A stretch of DNA of 64,000 nt. Source: Streptomyces sp. NBC_01750 (GTDB lineage: Bacteria; Actinomycetota; Actinomycetes; Streptomycetales; Streptomycetaceae). The stretch is from the NCBI RefSeq assembly GCF_035918095.1, contig NZ_CP109137.1:6140001-6204000 (forward strand). Direction: 5' to 3'. The notes under the pieces are model-generated. The model had not been told where the DNA came from, did no database searches, and saw nothing but the letters and a program-made list of their open reading frames with translations. Below are positions 24,837 through 32,643 of the stretch, one piece after another (the stretch's first letter is position 1; every line of letters begins with the position of its first letter). The position numbers and the translations under genes were made by a program.

Positions 24837-25744
24837 TACCGGACCTCCTTGCCGGAACCGAGAGTCTCGGCCATGGCACGGGGCAGCCATTCCTCGGTAC
24901 GGCTGAAGGTGTAACCCAGCTCCGCCGCACGCGAGTTGTCCATGCCGTAGGAGCGGGCGAAGGAGAACGGCGAGGTCATGCCGACCTCCACGGGAAGAAA
25001 TTCCGTCTTTCCGCCGATCACGCGCTCGATCGCCGCACAGATATCTGCTGTGGAGAGCGGACCGTACGCATTCGCATTCACCGGGCCGGTGAATTCCTGA
25101 CCCGCTGTCCACGCCAGGAATTCGGCGATCTCCGCCACATGCACATAGGTGGCGGGGTGGTTCTCCGCGGGTACGGCGATGGGCTCGCCCGCCCTGATCC
25201 GGGTCGCGTAGTGGTCCACGCGGCCGGTGAAGTCGTCGTCCCCGCCGAGCACATGGGCGACGCGTACCGACACGTACGGGAAGGCCGGGTTCTGCGCCAG
25301 GACCGCCTCGGCCTGCCGTTTTCCCTCGCCGTAGTGCTCTTCGCGGAAGTCCGGGTCCTCCCATGGAGCGGTCAGGTCCACGTTCACCGTCAGCGGGTCG
25401 ACGGCCTCCTCGCGGACGAGGGTTGTGGAGTGTTCGTACTCGTACACCTCGACGGTGGACGTCATCACATAGCGCCCGGTGCGGCCCGCGAACACCCGAC
25501 GGGCGATTTCCGCCTGGCGTGGCGTATAGCAGACCTGATCGAAGACGACATCGAATGTACGAGAGCCGATCGCGGCCCGCAGGGAATCCTCGTCGTCGCG
25601 GTCCGCGACGAGATGGGTGACTCCGGCGGGCGGGGCGGACGACCCGCGATTGATGACGGTGACCCGGTCGCCCGAATCCAGCAGTCGAGCTGTCAACCGC
25701 TTGCCGAAATACCGGTTGCCGCCGATGACGCATATCTCGCCCAT
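24836..25744 (-). CDS. NAD-dependent epimerase/reductase (extended SDR-like)
   Basis: The 302-residue Rossmann protein has the nucleotide motif VIGGNRYFGKRL at residues 6-17, the DVVFDQVCYTPRQ strand near 68, and the sequence VMTSTVEVYEYE around 95. The classic YxxxK is weak (HYGEGKRQAE near 140 supplies Tyr and Lys). It resembles the isoflavone-reductase or mRNA-binding-like SDR group. The ATG at 25744 has GAGGGAG upstream. It is first in the leftward pair with the aldo/keto reductase and divergent from the Lrp gene across 65 bases. Confidence 0.88.
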   Translation of the reverse strand: MGEICVIGGNRYFGKRLTARLLDSGDRVTVINRGSSAPPAGVTHLVADRDDEDSLRAAIGSRTFDVVFDQVCYTPRQAEIARRVFAGRTGRYVMTSTVEVYEYEHSTTLVREEAVDPLTVNVDLTAPWEDPDFREEHYGEGKRQAEAVLAQNPAFPYVSVRVAHVLGGDDDFTGRVDHYATRIRAGEPIAVPAENHPATYVHVAEIAEFLAWTAGQEFTGPVNANAYGPLSTADICAAIERVIGGKTEFLPVEVGMTSPFSFARSYGMDNSRAAELGYTFSRTEEWLPRAMAETLGSGKEVR

Positions 25745-25809
25745 TTCCCAACTCCCTCTCGTCGTACGTCAAGTGTTACGTTTACGGATCGCATTCTGAA
25801 GGGGGAGAC

Positions 25810-26328
25810 ATGGGAGATCCGGCCGGCCTGCCGAAAGAACCACGGCCTCTGCGAGCTGCCGCCAACGAAACGTCGGCGACCGCCTTCGACGCCGTCGACC
25901 GCCAGATCCTGGAGCTCGTCCAGACCGACGGCCGCATCAAACTCAGCGAACTGGGCCGCCGGGTGCGGCTGAGCCCGGCGGCGGTCACCGAACGGCTGCG
26001 CCGGCTGGAGGCCTGCGGCGCGATCACCGGTTACGGGGCTCATGTCTCACCGGCCCGCCTCGGCCACGGCATTCAGGCCTTCATCCGCGTCAGTCCGCAC
26101 GGCGGCTACAACCTGAGGCACCCCAGGACTCTGGAACTGCTGGCGCGCCCCGAGGTGATCGAGGTTCACCATGTCGTCGGCGAGGACTGCTGGATCATCA
26201 AGGTCGCGGTGACCGACACGGTCCATCTCGAGGACGTACTGGAGCAGACGTCGGCGCTCGGCCGTACGACGACATCGGTGGTGCTGACCTCGCCGGTGGC
26301 CCGGAAACCGCTGCTGCCACCGCGCTGA
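25810..26328 (+). CDS. Lrp/AsnC-family regulator
   Basis: The 172-residue regulator has an N-terminal extension of about 25 residues, then the Lrp HTH (FDAVDRQILELVQTDGRIKLSELGRRVRLSPAAVTERLRRLE in two halves, about 26-68). A RAM ligand-binding domain follows (about 85-160, with VIEVHHVVGEDCWIIKV). The ATG at 25810 has a GGGGGAG ribosome site. It is divergent from the epimerase-reductase pair, and the 65-base gap contains an AT-richer stretch that could hold its binding site. Control of that pair is therefore likely but unproven. Confidence 0.93.
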   Translation: MGDPAGLPKEPRPLRAAANETSATAFDAVDRQILELVQTDGRIKLSELGRRVRLSPAAVTERLRRLEACGAITGYGAHVSPARLGHGIQAFIRVSPHGGYNLRHPRTLELLARPEVIEVHHVVGEDCWIIKVAVTDTVHLEDVLEQTSALGRTTTSVVLTSPVARKPLLPPR

Positions 26329-26419
26329 CCTCGATGTTTTCGCCGACAGGGCGATCGCGAAGGGCCACAGGGCCGACGACTGGGCGAGCACGGTCGAGGC
26401 CGTCACCTGGAGGGCCTGA
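26327..26419 (+). pseudogene. 3' remnant of an NAD(P)-dependent dehydrogenase
   Basis: A 30-codon frame, different from the Lrp frame it touches, reads DLDVFADRAIAKGHRADDW, continues ASTVEAVTWRA, and stops at 26417-26419. This matches the usual last helices of 6-phosphogluconate-dehydrogenase-like or imine-reductase-like oxidoreductases, judged from memory of the pattern. No start or upstream part is present, because the Lrp gene occupies that space. The 17-bp repeat array begins inside its last codons. Confidence 0.45.
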
Positions 26420-26550
26420 GCCCCGGGAGGGCTTGAGCCCCGGGAAGGTCTGAGCCCCGGGAAGGTCTGAGCCCCGGGAAGGTCTGAGCCCCGGGAAGGT
26501 CTGAGCCCCGGGACGGTCTGAGCCCCGGGAAGGTCTGAGCCCCGGGAAGG
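26410..26550 (+). repeat. 17-bp tandem repeat, eight copies
   Basis: The unit GAAGGTCTGAGCCCCGG recurs with a 17-base period from 26410 to 26545 (eight copies), with a partial ninth to 26550. Units one and two carry GAGGGC variants and one later unit has GACGG. Each junction forms the palindrome CCCCGGG. The period is not a multiple of three, so it does not encode a simple peptide repeat. There are no spacers, so it is not a CRISPR. Confidence 0.95.
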
Positions 26551-26563
26551 GGTCGGCCTGTTG

Positions 26564-26583
26564 CCTTGACGCCGACGTCAAGG
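26564..26583 (+). promoter_or_regulatory. MerR-type operator dyad
   Basis: CCTTGAC-GCCGAC-GTCAAGG is a perfect 7-bp dyad over 20 bases, ending 15 bases before the merR start. This is the form and position of a SoxR/MerR operator between promoter elements, so autoregulation of the merR-thioredoxin pair is likely. Confidence 0.7.
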
Positions 26584-26598
26584 ATTACCGTCGAAGGC

Positions 26599-27018
26599 AT
26601 GCGAATCGGCGAGCTGGCGGAGCGGGCCGGGACGACCACCCGCGCTCTGCGCTACTACGAGTCCCGCGGGCTCCTGCCCGCCCGGCGCGCGGTGAACGGC
26701 TACCGCACGTACGACGAGGACGATCTGCGGCTGCTCCAGCAGATCCGGACCCTGCAGGACTTCGGGTTCGACCTGGAGGAGACCAGGCCCTTCGTCGACT
26801 GCCTGCGCGCCGGGCACCCGGCGGGCGACTCCTGCCCCGCCTCGCTCGCCGTCTACCGCGCCAAGCTCGGTGAGCTGGACACGCTCATCGACCAGCTCCA
26901 GTCGGTGCGCGCCCAGGTCGGGGCGCAGCTCGCACGGGCGGAGCTGGAGGCGCGGGCCGCTATTCCGGGCGGTCCGGAGCCACGCTGTGAACTGACGTAC
27001 GGAAGGGAAGACGAATGA
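26599..27018 (+). CDS. MerR-family regulator
   Basis: The 139-residue regulator has the MerR wing-HTH (MRIGELAERAGTTTRALRYYESRGLL, then NGYRTYDEDDLRLL) and a coiled-coil helix (about 80-120). Cys residues at about 69 and 80 (DCLRAGHPAGDSC) could sense metal or redox state, and a further Cys lies near the end. The ATG is at 26599, very close to the predicted promoter, so the transcript may have a short leader. It overlaps the thioredoxin gene by ATGA. The coupling to a thioredoxin suggests a thiol or oxidative signal. Confidence 0.93.
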   Translation: MRIGELAERAGTTTRALRYYESRGLLPARRAVNGYRTYDEDDLRLLQQIRTLQDFGFDLEETRPFVDCLRAGHPAGDSCPASLAVYRAKLGELDTLIDQLQSVRAQVGAQLARAELEARAAIPGGPEPRCELTYGREDE

Positions 27019-27407
27019 TCCACGCACAGGGCGTCGCCGCGGTGACGGACGACGACTTCGACGACGAGGTACTGAAGGCGGGACTGCCGGTCCTGGTGGA
27101 GTTCACCGCCGACTGGTGCGGCCCGTGCCGCCAGCTCGCGCCCGTGCTGAGCGCACTCGCCGCCGAGGAGGCCGGCCGGCTCAAGGTCGTACAGCTCGAC
27201 GTGGACACCAATCCGGAGATCATGGCGCGGTACGGCGTGCTGTCGATGCCGACGCTGATGGTGTTCCGCGGGGGCGAGCCGGTGAAGTCGATGATCGGAG
27301 CCCGGCCCAAGCGACGGCTGCTCCAGGAACTGGAGGACGTGATCCGCCCGCTGTCGCGTCGGCCGGAGAACGGCGACGTGAAGAACGGCGCACCCGCATC
27401 GATGTGA
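27015..27407 (+). CDS. Thioredoxin
   Basis: The 130-residue thioredoxin has the active site ADWCGPCRQL near residue 34-41 and the cis-Pro loop LSMPTLMVFRGG near 75. It has a normal fold length plus a charged 20-residue tail. It reduces disulfides in cytosolic proteins. Its ATG overlaps the merR stop by 4 bases, so both proteins are made from one transcript under the MerR dyad. Confidence 0.95.
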   Translation: MIHAQGVAAVTDDDFDDEVLKAGLPVLVEFTADWCGPCRQLAPVLSALAAEEAGRLKVVQLDVDTNPEIMARYGVLSMPTLMVFRGGEPVKSMIGARPKRRLLQELEDVIRPLSRRPENGDVKNGAPASM

Positions 27408-27458
27408 AAGCGCGGGTGGCGCGGCTTCTGTCCGGACACCCCCTCCCCGGCTGAGGAT

Positions 27459-28955
27459 TCATGAGGCTCCCGGCATGAGGAGCTGTGCGGTCGGGGCCCA
27501 CCAGCCGGCCGACGGGCCGTCCGTGAGGCGGACCATCGAACGGCCCTCGACCAGAGCCCGGCGGTTGTAGTACACGGGCGTGTCCTTCGGGTAAGTGACC
27601 GTCCGGGGTGCCGCGTTCACCGTCGGGCTCGCGTGGCAGATCACACTGACGCCCGCCTGGAACACCGCGCGGCGCGCCGGGCGGTAGTCGGTGCCGCACC
27701 ACTCCCCGTGCAGGCGGGCCGCTGGAAAGCGTTCGGCCACGTACCACTCCGCCTCCGGCCCGTCCGTCAGCAGATAGTGAATGCCGCGGCCCATGACGCG
27801 GGTCCGGCGGGAGGCCGTGAACTGCCGGGGGCGGCGCAGATGGAGCCTGCGTGTCGCGGTGACGGCACCCTCCTCGGTGAAGCGGAACAGGGTGTGCGTG
27901 CCGTCCTGGAGGGTGACCCGTCCACCGGAGGCGCCCAGAGAAGGCGGCGGGTAGTCCTCCATCAGCAGGTCCGCATGAGCGGCGAAGCGCTCGCTGCCGG
28001 AAAGCCACGACAACTGGAGCAGAAGGTCGATGTGCACCGGATGGTAGTGGACTGTCGGGATCTCGTGGGTTCGGCAATAGTGCGAAAGCCGGCCGGGATT
28101 GCGCAGATCCGGGAAGTAGGCGTGAAGCGTCGTCAGGGAACCGTCGAAGAGTTGCTCCGCCAGCGGATTTCTGCTCATCGCGTAGTAGTCCCACAGCCCG
28201 AGCGCCGCGAACATGAAGCCGTTGTACGTGTAGTCCGAGGTGCCTGGCGCTTCGATGGGATACTCGTGGATCCACAGGTGGTCCCTTTCGTCCCGAGCGA
28301 CCACCCACGGCCCCTTGTCGTTCCCGACAAGCAGGGAAGCGAACGCTTTGTCGGCCGCGGTCCGGTACTGCGCCCGGTCCGCCGACGGGACTCCCGTGTT
28401 CCGGGCCAACTGGGAGAAGAGACTGAGCGCCTCGCCCTGAGCCATGCCCGAGTACCAGGGGGCCCGGTACGCCACGCCCTTGTGCACGGCGTGGCTGAAG
28501 TCGAAGGGATACGGGAAGAACCAGGCGCCGCGCGCCTGATGCCGTCTCCGTATCACCCGGTCCGCCTGCGCCCGCGCCCGTCGGAGGAAGAACGCGTCCC
28601 CGGTTCGCCGGTGGCTTGCCAGGTTTTCCAGACCGTACTGAATCTGTCCGACAGGGTGGTCGTGCAACCGGCCGTGTGCACGGAACATCCGGACGCCCGC
28701 AGCGTCGTGCTGCCCGGAGTCGGTCCGCTCCGCCGTACGTGTGCGCCACGGCTGCATGCCTTCGGGTACATCGAGCGCGGCGCAATAGCCGCCGGTGCGG
28801 AAGGCGAACGGCAGCCCTGTCGGTGCCGGTGTCGCGGCAGCCTCGGTCGTCGACATCCGGCCCACGGCAAAACCGCCGCCGGACAGCCCGGCGGCCGCTG
28901 CGGCGGCTCCTGCGGTGCGCAGGAAGCGCCTGCGGCCGGTATCAATGGCTGACAT
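27459..28955 (-). CDS. Tat-exported D-glucuronyl C5-epimerase-like protein
   Basis: The 498-residue protein has a Tat signal (GRRRFLRTAGAAAAAAG at residues 8-24). An all-alpha toroid region follows (about 110-330) that matches the C-terminal domain of D-glucuronyl C5-epimerases: GQIQYGLENLAS, YRAPWYSGMAQGEALSLFSQL and YTYNGFMFAALGLWDYY. Those enzymes flip uronic acids in polysaccharides such as heparosan. A beta-type C-terminal part (about 340-498) follows. The ATG at 28955 is chosen for the signal peptide, but the ribosome site is weak and the frame is open upstream. Bacterial members are of uncertain substrate. Confidence 0.82.
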   Translation of the reverse strand: MSAIDTGRRRFLRTAGAAAAAAGLSGGGFAVGRMSTTEAAATPAPTGLPFAFRTGGYCAALDVPEGMQPWRTRTAERTDSGQHDAAGVRMFRAHGRLHDHPVGQIQYGLENLASHRRTGDAFFLRRARAQADRVIRRRHQARGAWFFPYPFDFSHAVHKGVAYRAPWYSGMAQGEALSLFSQLARNTGVPSADRAQYRTAADKAFASLLVGNDKGPWVVARDERDHLWIHEYPIEAPGTSDYTYNGFMFAALGLWDYYAMSRNPLAEQLFDGSLTTLHAYFPDLRNPGRLSHYCRTHEIPTVHYHPVHIDLLLQLSWLSGSERFAAHADLLMEDYPPPSLGASGGRVTLQDGTHTLFRFTEEGAVTATRRLHLRRPRQFTASRRTRVMGRGIHYLLTDGPEAEWYVAERFPAARLHGEWCGTDYRPARRAVFQAGVSVICHASPTVNAAPRTVTYPKDTPVYYNRRALVEGRSMVRLTDGPSAGWWAPTAQLLMPGAS

Positions 28956-29521
28956 GAAGGGGACCCCCGGTCGGACGCGAACGCACGACAGTCGAATGGA
29001 ACGCATATGGCGGTTACCTGAGCCCGTGCCACTTCTTGCCGGTGGCGGGCGGCATGACGGATCACCATCTCCGGTCGATGCCGGCGGAGTGAGAAAAGAG
29101 GTCTCGGCGGACCTGAACAAGCCCGGCTCGGCTGCCGCCGGGTTCTCCGTGCGGGCGTGCCGGTGCGCGCGACGAGCGCGTCCGAATGGAGAGGGAGCCG
29201 GCGTTCAGCGCGCCGGCGGTCTTCTCGACGGCAGGACGCGTGTCGCCCCTGATGAAGAGGCTGGCGGAGCGAAAGAGACGACCCTCAGCAATTGGAGGAA
29301 CTCGTCCTCGCGGGACTCGGTCATGCTGTCCCCTCCCCGTCCGTCCCCGTTATGTGCTCGGTTTTTGCGGGGCCTCCAAGCCCCTTCACCTCTATTGATG
29401 CGATGACGATGAAGAAATGTTTCATGCCGTCGGCACCATGTGTGTGACCGGACGTTTCCCGGCTACCTCGAGGGCATGGCCGGCGGACCCTGGTCCGCTG
29501 TTCCGCTGGGTCGGAGCGCGG
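28956..29521. other. 566-base gap with little coding potential
   Basis: No conserved gene is seen. A 39-codon minus-strand ORF lies inside, and a short GGGGC/GCCCC hairpin at 29369-29384 is next to a T-run at 29362-29366. Base composition is more mixed than in the flanking genes. Confidence 0.5.
29205..29324 (-). CDS. Possible small protein (39 residues)
   Basis: An ATG at 29324 with GGGGAGGGG about 5-7 bases upstream opens a frame starting MTESREDEFLQLLRVVSF, which ends at 29205. The start of this peptide looks helical and protein-like, while the rest is low complexity. It could be the 5' scrap of a larger gene, a small protein, or chance. No family is recognised. Confidence 0.25.
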   Translation of the reverse strand: MTESREDEFLQLLRVVSFAPPASSSGATRVLPSRRPPAR

Positions 29522-30070
29522 TCACTGTTCCTCGCCGCGAAGTACCAGCAGATCGCGCACATCCGCTCGGGCGGCTTCGCTCAGCAGTGGCCGCCATGCG
29601 GTGAACAGCCGCAGCAGCGGCCCGCCGTGCCGGGACCGGAACGCGCTGTCCGTCCGGGCGAGGTCGAGTTCATTGACGGCGGTGAGCTCGGCGAAGTCCT
29701 GCCGCTGCTGGCGGCTCGGTGTGTATGTCGCGCCCGTGAACCGGTCGCGGAACGCAGCGTCGTCCTCGGCCAGCGTGCTGTAGGAGGCCTTCCGGTCGCA
29801 GCTCGCGTAGAAGTACACGAGCTCCTCCGCCTCCGTGCCGACAGCGGCCGCCAGTTCGCCCCGCCGCTCCAGCGGCAGCAGGGCTGTCGCGAAGCCGTCC
29901 GTCCCGTAGAACGCGTGGCACAGACCGGCCAGCCGGAGCTCCGGCCGTGCGCCCCAGGTGGCCAGGCGTTCCCCCACGCGCTCCAGGTGGGCGAGCAGCG
30001 TCCCGCCGGGGTGCTCCAGCTGATCGGCGCCGTACTCTCGCAGCAGCGCCATGGCCTTCGCCCCGCCCAT
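29522..30070 (-). CDS. HD-like DUF6817-type protein
   Basis: The 182-residue cytosolic protein begins MGGAKAMALLREYGADQLEHPGGTLLAHL and has LAGLCHAFYGTDGF near residue 48. Its His and Asp pattern (EHPGGTLLAHL ... CHAFYGTDG) resembles HD-type phosphohydrolase helices. From memory this is the DUF6817 family, with no proven reaction. The ATG at 30070 has GGAGGAG 5 bases ahead; a longer frame upstream runs into the inverted repeat. It is divergent from helD and shares the 165-base control region with it. Confidence 0.75.
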   Translation of the reverse strand: MGGAKAMALLREYGADQLEHPGGTLLAHLERVGERLATWGARPELRLAGLCHAFYGTDGFATALLPLERRGELAAAVGTEAEELVYFYASCDRKASYSTLAEDDAAFRDRFTGATYTPSRQQRQDFAELTAVNELDLARTDSAFRSRHGGPLLRLFTAWRPLLSEAARADVRDLLVLRGEEQ

Positions 30071-30102
30071 GTGTCTCCTCCGGACTCTTCGACAACGCCA
30101 CG

Positions 30103-30154
30103 ACGCAGAAAAATACCCCGGAACCGAATTGACGGCCGGGGTATTTTTCTGCGT
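30103..30154. repeat. Perfect 19-bp inverted repeat between the DUF6817 gene and helD
   Basis: Positions 30103-30121 and 30136-30154 are exact reverse complements with a 14-base centre. The arms (ACGCAGAAAAATACCCCGG) are mixed AT/GC, unlike the terminators in this window. It lies upstream of both divergent genes, so it is not a terminator for either. The helD -35 element falls in its centre. Confidence 0.9.
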
Positions 30155-30159
30155 ATATT
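30129..30159 (+). promoter_or_regulatory. Predicted helD promoter inside the inverted repeat
   Basis: TTGACG (30129-30134) lies in the loop, and TATATT (30154-30159), or GTATAT one base earlier, lies just past the right arm. The spacing is 18-19 bases. The right arm of the repeat therefore occupies the spacer, an operator-like position. The start codon is about 77 bases further on. Confidence 0.5.
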
Positions 30160-30235
30160 TAATGTTTGCGTGCCCGCGCACACTGAAGTGCGCGGATAAG
30201 TTCACTGGTGACACCGTATCGCGTCAGGAGCTGAA

Positions 30236-32518
30236 TTGTCAACCGAGGAATTGCAGAATGAGCAGCAATTCGTCTCCCTGCTCTACAAGCGTCTCGATGC
30301 GCTTCGCGAGCAGGCCGAGGGTGCGGTCCGGACGGCGATCGGGCAGGCCGGCACCGGTCTTCAGGCCCGCGTGGAGCGCGATGTCAGCGTCGCGGAACAG
30401 TCCGGACAGCTGTCCGCGCTGAATGCCGTGGACTCCGGACTCTGTTTCGGGCGCATGGATCTCGCGGACGGTGCCAGGCACCACATCGGACGCATCGGAA
30501 TGCGGCAGGACGATGCGGAGCGCACGCCGCTCCTCATCGACTGGCGCGCTCCTGTGGCCCGGCCTTTCTACCTCGCAACCGGCCATGAGCCGATGGGGCT
30601 GCGCCGGCGCCGGCACATCACCACCAAGGCGCGCACCGTCACCGCGCTGCACGACGAGATCCTCGATCTCGCCGATGCCACCCGCACCGGGTACGAGGAC
30701 CACGACGCGGACGCCGTACTGCTCGCCGCGCTCGGGGCCGGGCGGACCGGGCGGATGAGCGACATCGTGCAGACCATCCAGGCCGAGCAGGACCGCATCA
30801 TCCGCGCCCCGCAGCGTGGTGTGCTCGTTGTCGAGGGCGGGCCCGGCACCGGGAAGACCGCGGTCGCGCTGCACCGGGCCGCCTATCTGCTCTACGCCCA
30901 CCGCGAGCAGCTCGCCCGGCGCGCCGTGCTGATCGTCGGGCCGAACCCGGCGTTCCTCGGATACATCGGTGAGGTGCTGCCCTCGCTCGGCGAGACCGGG
31001 GTGCTGCTGTCCACCATGGCGGAGCTCTACCCCGGTGTACGGGCCACCGGGACCGACGCTCAGCAGGCCGCGGCCGTCAAGGGCCGCGGGGAGATGGCCG
31101 ATGTGCTGGCCCGTGTCGTACGGGACCGGCAGACGCTCCCCGAGTCCGTGCCCCGGGTCGATCACGAGGACAGCGGCACGCTGCCCGAGCCCGCGTTGGA
31201 GATCGACCATCAGGAGCACGGGACGCTGCTGCTCCACCGAGAGATGGCGTACGAGGCCCGCGACCGGGCGCGCGCCACCGGGCTCCCGCACAACCTGGCC
31301 CGGCCGCACTTCGCCTTCCGGATCATCGACGCGCTGACCGAGCAGCTCGTGGACCGGCTCGGCGCCGACCCGTACGGAGGACCGAACCTCCTCGGCCCCG
31401 ACGACATCGCCCAGCTCGGCAAGGAGATCGCCACCAGCGCCGAGGTGCACTCGGCCATCGACGAGCTCTGGCCCTCGCTCACCCCGCAGCGGGTCGTCGC
31501 CGACTTTCTCGCCGAGCCCGAGGCCCAACTGCCCTGCGAGCAGGCCGAGATGATCCGGCGCACGAAGGGTGCCTGGACGCCCGCCGATGTGCCGCTTCTC
31601 GACGAGGCCGCCGAACTGCTCGGCATCGACGACAGCGCGGAACGGGCCGCCGCGGAGGCCGAACGGCAGGACCGGATCGCCTACGCGCAGGGTGTCCTGG
31701 AGCTCTCGCAGGGCTCCAAGACGTACGAGTTCGAGGACGAGGAGTCCGAGGTTCTCGCGGCACACGACATCATCGACGCCGAGCGGATGGCCGAGCGCCA
31801 GGAGGAGGCCGACCACCGCAGCGCGGCCGCGCGTGCCGCCGCCGACCGGACCTGGGCGTTCGGGCACATCATCGTCGACGAGGCCCAGGAGCTGTCCGCG
31901 ATGGCGTGGCGGCTGCTGATGCGCCGCTGCCCCACCCGCTCGATGACCCTGGTCGGCGACCCGGCCCAGACGGGCGACGCGGCCGGCTGCGGGTCGTGGC
32001 AGGAGATCCTGGAGCCGTATGTCGGCGACCGCTGGCAGCACAACCGACTGGGTGTCAACTACCGCACGCCCGCCGAGATCATGGAGCTCGCGGCGGAGGT
32101 GCGGCGCAGTGAGGACCCCGCCTTCGAGCCGCCGCGCTCGGTGCGTTCCACGGGCGTACGGCCGTGGGAGGTGGCTGTCGCCCCGGACGAGCTGGCACGG
32201 ACCGTCGCGGAGCGGGTGGCCGAAGTTCCGTACGAGGGACGGCTCGCGGTGATCGCCCCGGCCGGGCTCCACACCGCGCTGGCGGCCGAGCTGCCCGACG
32301 TCCCGAGCGGCGGTGAACCGGACCTCACCCGGCCCGTCGTACTGCTCGACCCCCGCCAGGCGAAGGGCCTGGAGTTCGACACGGTGATCCTCGTCGAGCC
32401 GGAGCTGATCCGCGCCGGCTCGCCCCACGGGACGAACGACCTCTATGTGGCGCTGACCCGGGCCACCCAGCGCCTGGGGGTGGTGCGTACGGACCGCGGC
32501 CGCGGCCTGTCCAGGTGA
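30236..32518 (+). CDS. helD: HelD-type RNA polymerase-recycling helicase/ATPase
   Basis: The 760-residue protein belongs to the UvrD/HelD group that pulls stalled RNA polymerase off DNA. Actinobacterial members can also protect RNA polymerase from rifamycins. The N-terminal coiled-coil arm (about 1-60) is followed by LIDWRAPVARPFY, the Walker A VEGGPGTGKTAVALHRA (about 200), a long helical insert, Walker B IIVDEAQELSAM (about 545), motif III LVGDPAQTG, and the C-terminal RQAKGLEFDTV with LYVALTRATQRLGVV. The TTG at 30236 is set by AGGAG 5 bases ahead; no ATG fits. I do not see the rifamycin-associated element (GGGGCTTGCGGCAAGCCCC type) upstream. A different 19-bp inverted repeat occupies its place. 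Confidence 0.93.
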   Translation: MSTEELQNEQQFVSLLYKRLDALREQAEGAVRTAIGQAGTGLQARVERDVSVAEQSGQLSALNAVDSGLCFGRMDLADGARHHIGRIGMRQDDAERTPLLIDWRAPVARPFYLATGHEPMGLRRRRHITTKARTVTALHDEILDLADATRTGYEDHDADAVLLAALGAGRTGRMSDIVQTIQAEQDRIIRAPQRGVLVVEGGPGTGKTAVALHRAAYLLYAHREQLARRAVLIVGPNPAFLGYIGEVLPSLGETGVLLSTMAELYPGVRATGTDAQQAAAVKGRGEMADVLARVVRDRQTLPESVPRVDHEDSGTLPEPALEIDHQEHGTLLLHREMAYEARDRARATGLPHNLARPHFAFRIIDALTEQLVDRLGADPYGGPNLLGPDDIAQLGKEIATSAEVHSAIDELWPSLTPQRVVADFLAEPEAQLPCEQAEMIRRTKGAWTPADVPLLDEAAELLGIDDSAERAAAEAERQDRIAYAQGVLELSQGSKTYEFEDEESEVLAAHDIIDAERMAERQEEADHRSAAARAAADRTWAFGHIIVDEAQELSAMAWRLLMRRCPTRSMTLVGDPAQTGDAAGCGSWQEILEPYVGDRWQHNRLGVNYRTPAEIMELAAEVRRSEDPAFEPPRSVRSTGVRPWEVAVAPDELARTVAERVAEVPYEGRLAVIAPAGLHTALAAELPDVPSGGEPDLTRPVVLLDPRQAKGLEFDTVILVEPELIRAGSPHGTNDLYVALTRATQRLGVVRTDRGRGLSR

Positions 32519-32643
32519 CCTCACGGGAATGACCGCGTGGGAATGACCGCGCGGGAATGACCGGGTCCGACCGGCAGCCGGTCCGTCCTCAACCGCCGGC
32601 CGGGCTCGGAGAGCAGGCCCGCCCGGCGACCGAGGGCATACGT

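Noticed and set aside
26410..26550. Tandem repeat as a CRISPR array
   Set aside because: Units are directly joined without spacers and no cas gene is nearby.
29417..30199. Plus-strand 260-codon frame across the DUF6817 gene
   Set aside because: The minus-strand gene has a ribosome site and a coherent protein; this is its shadow.
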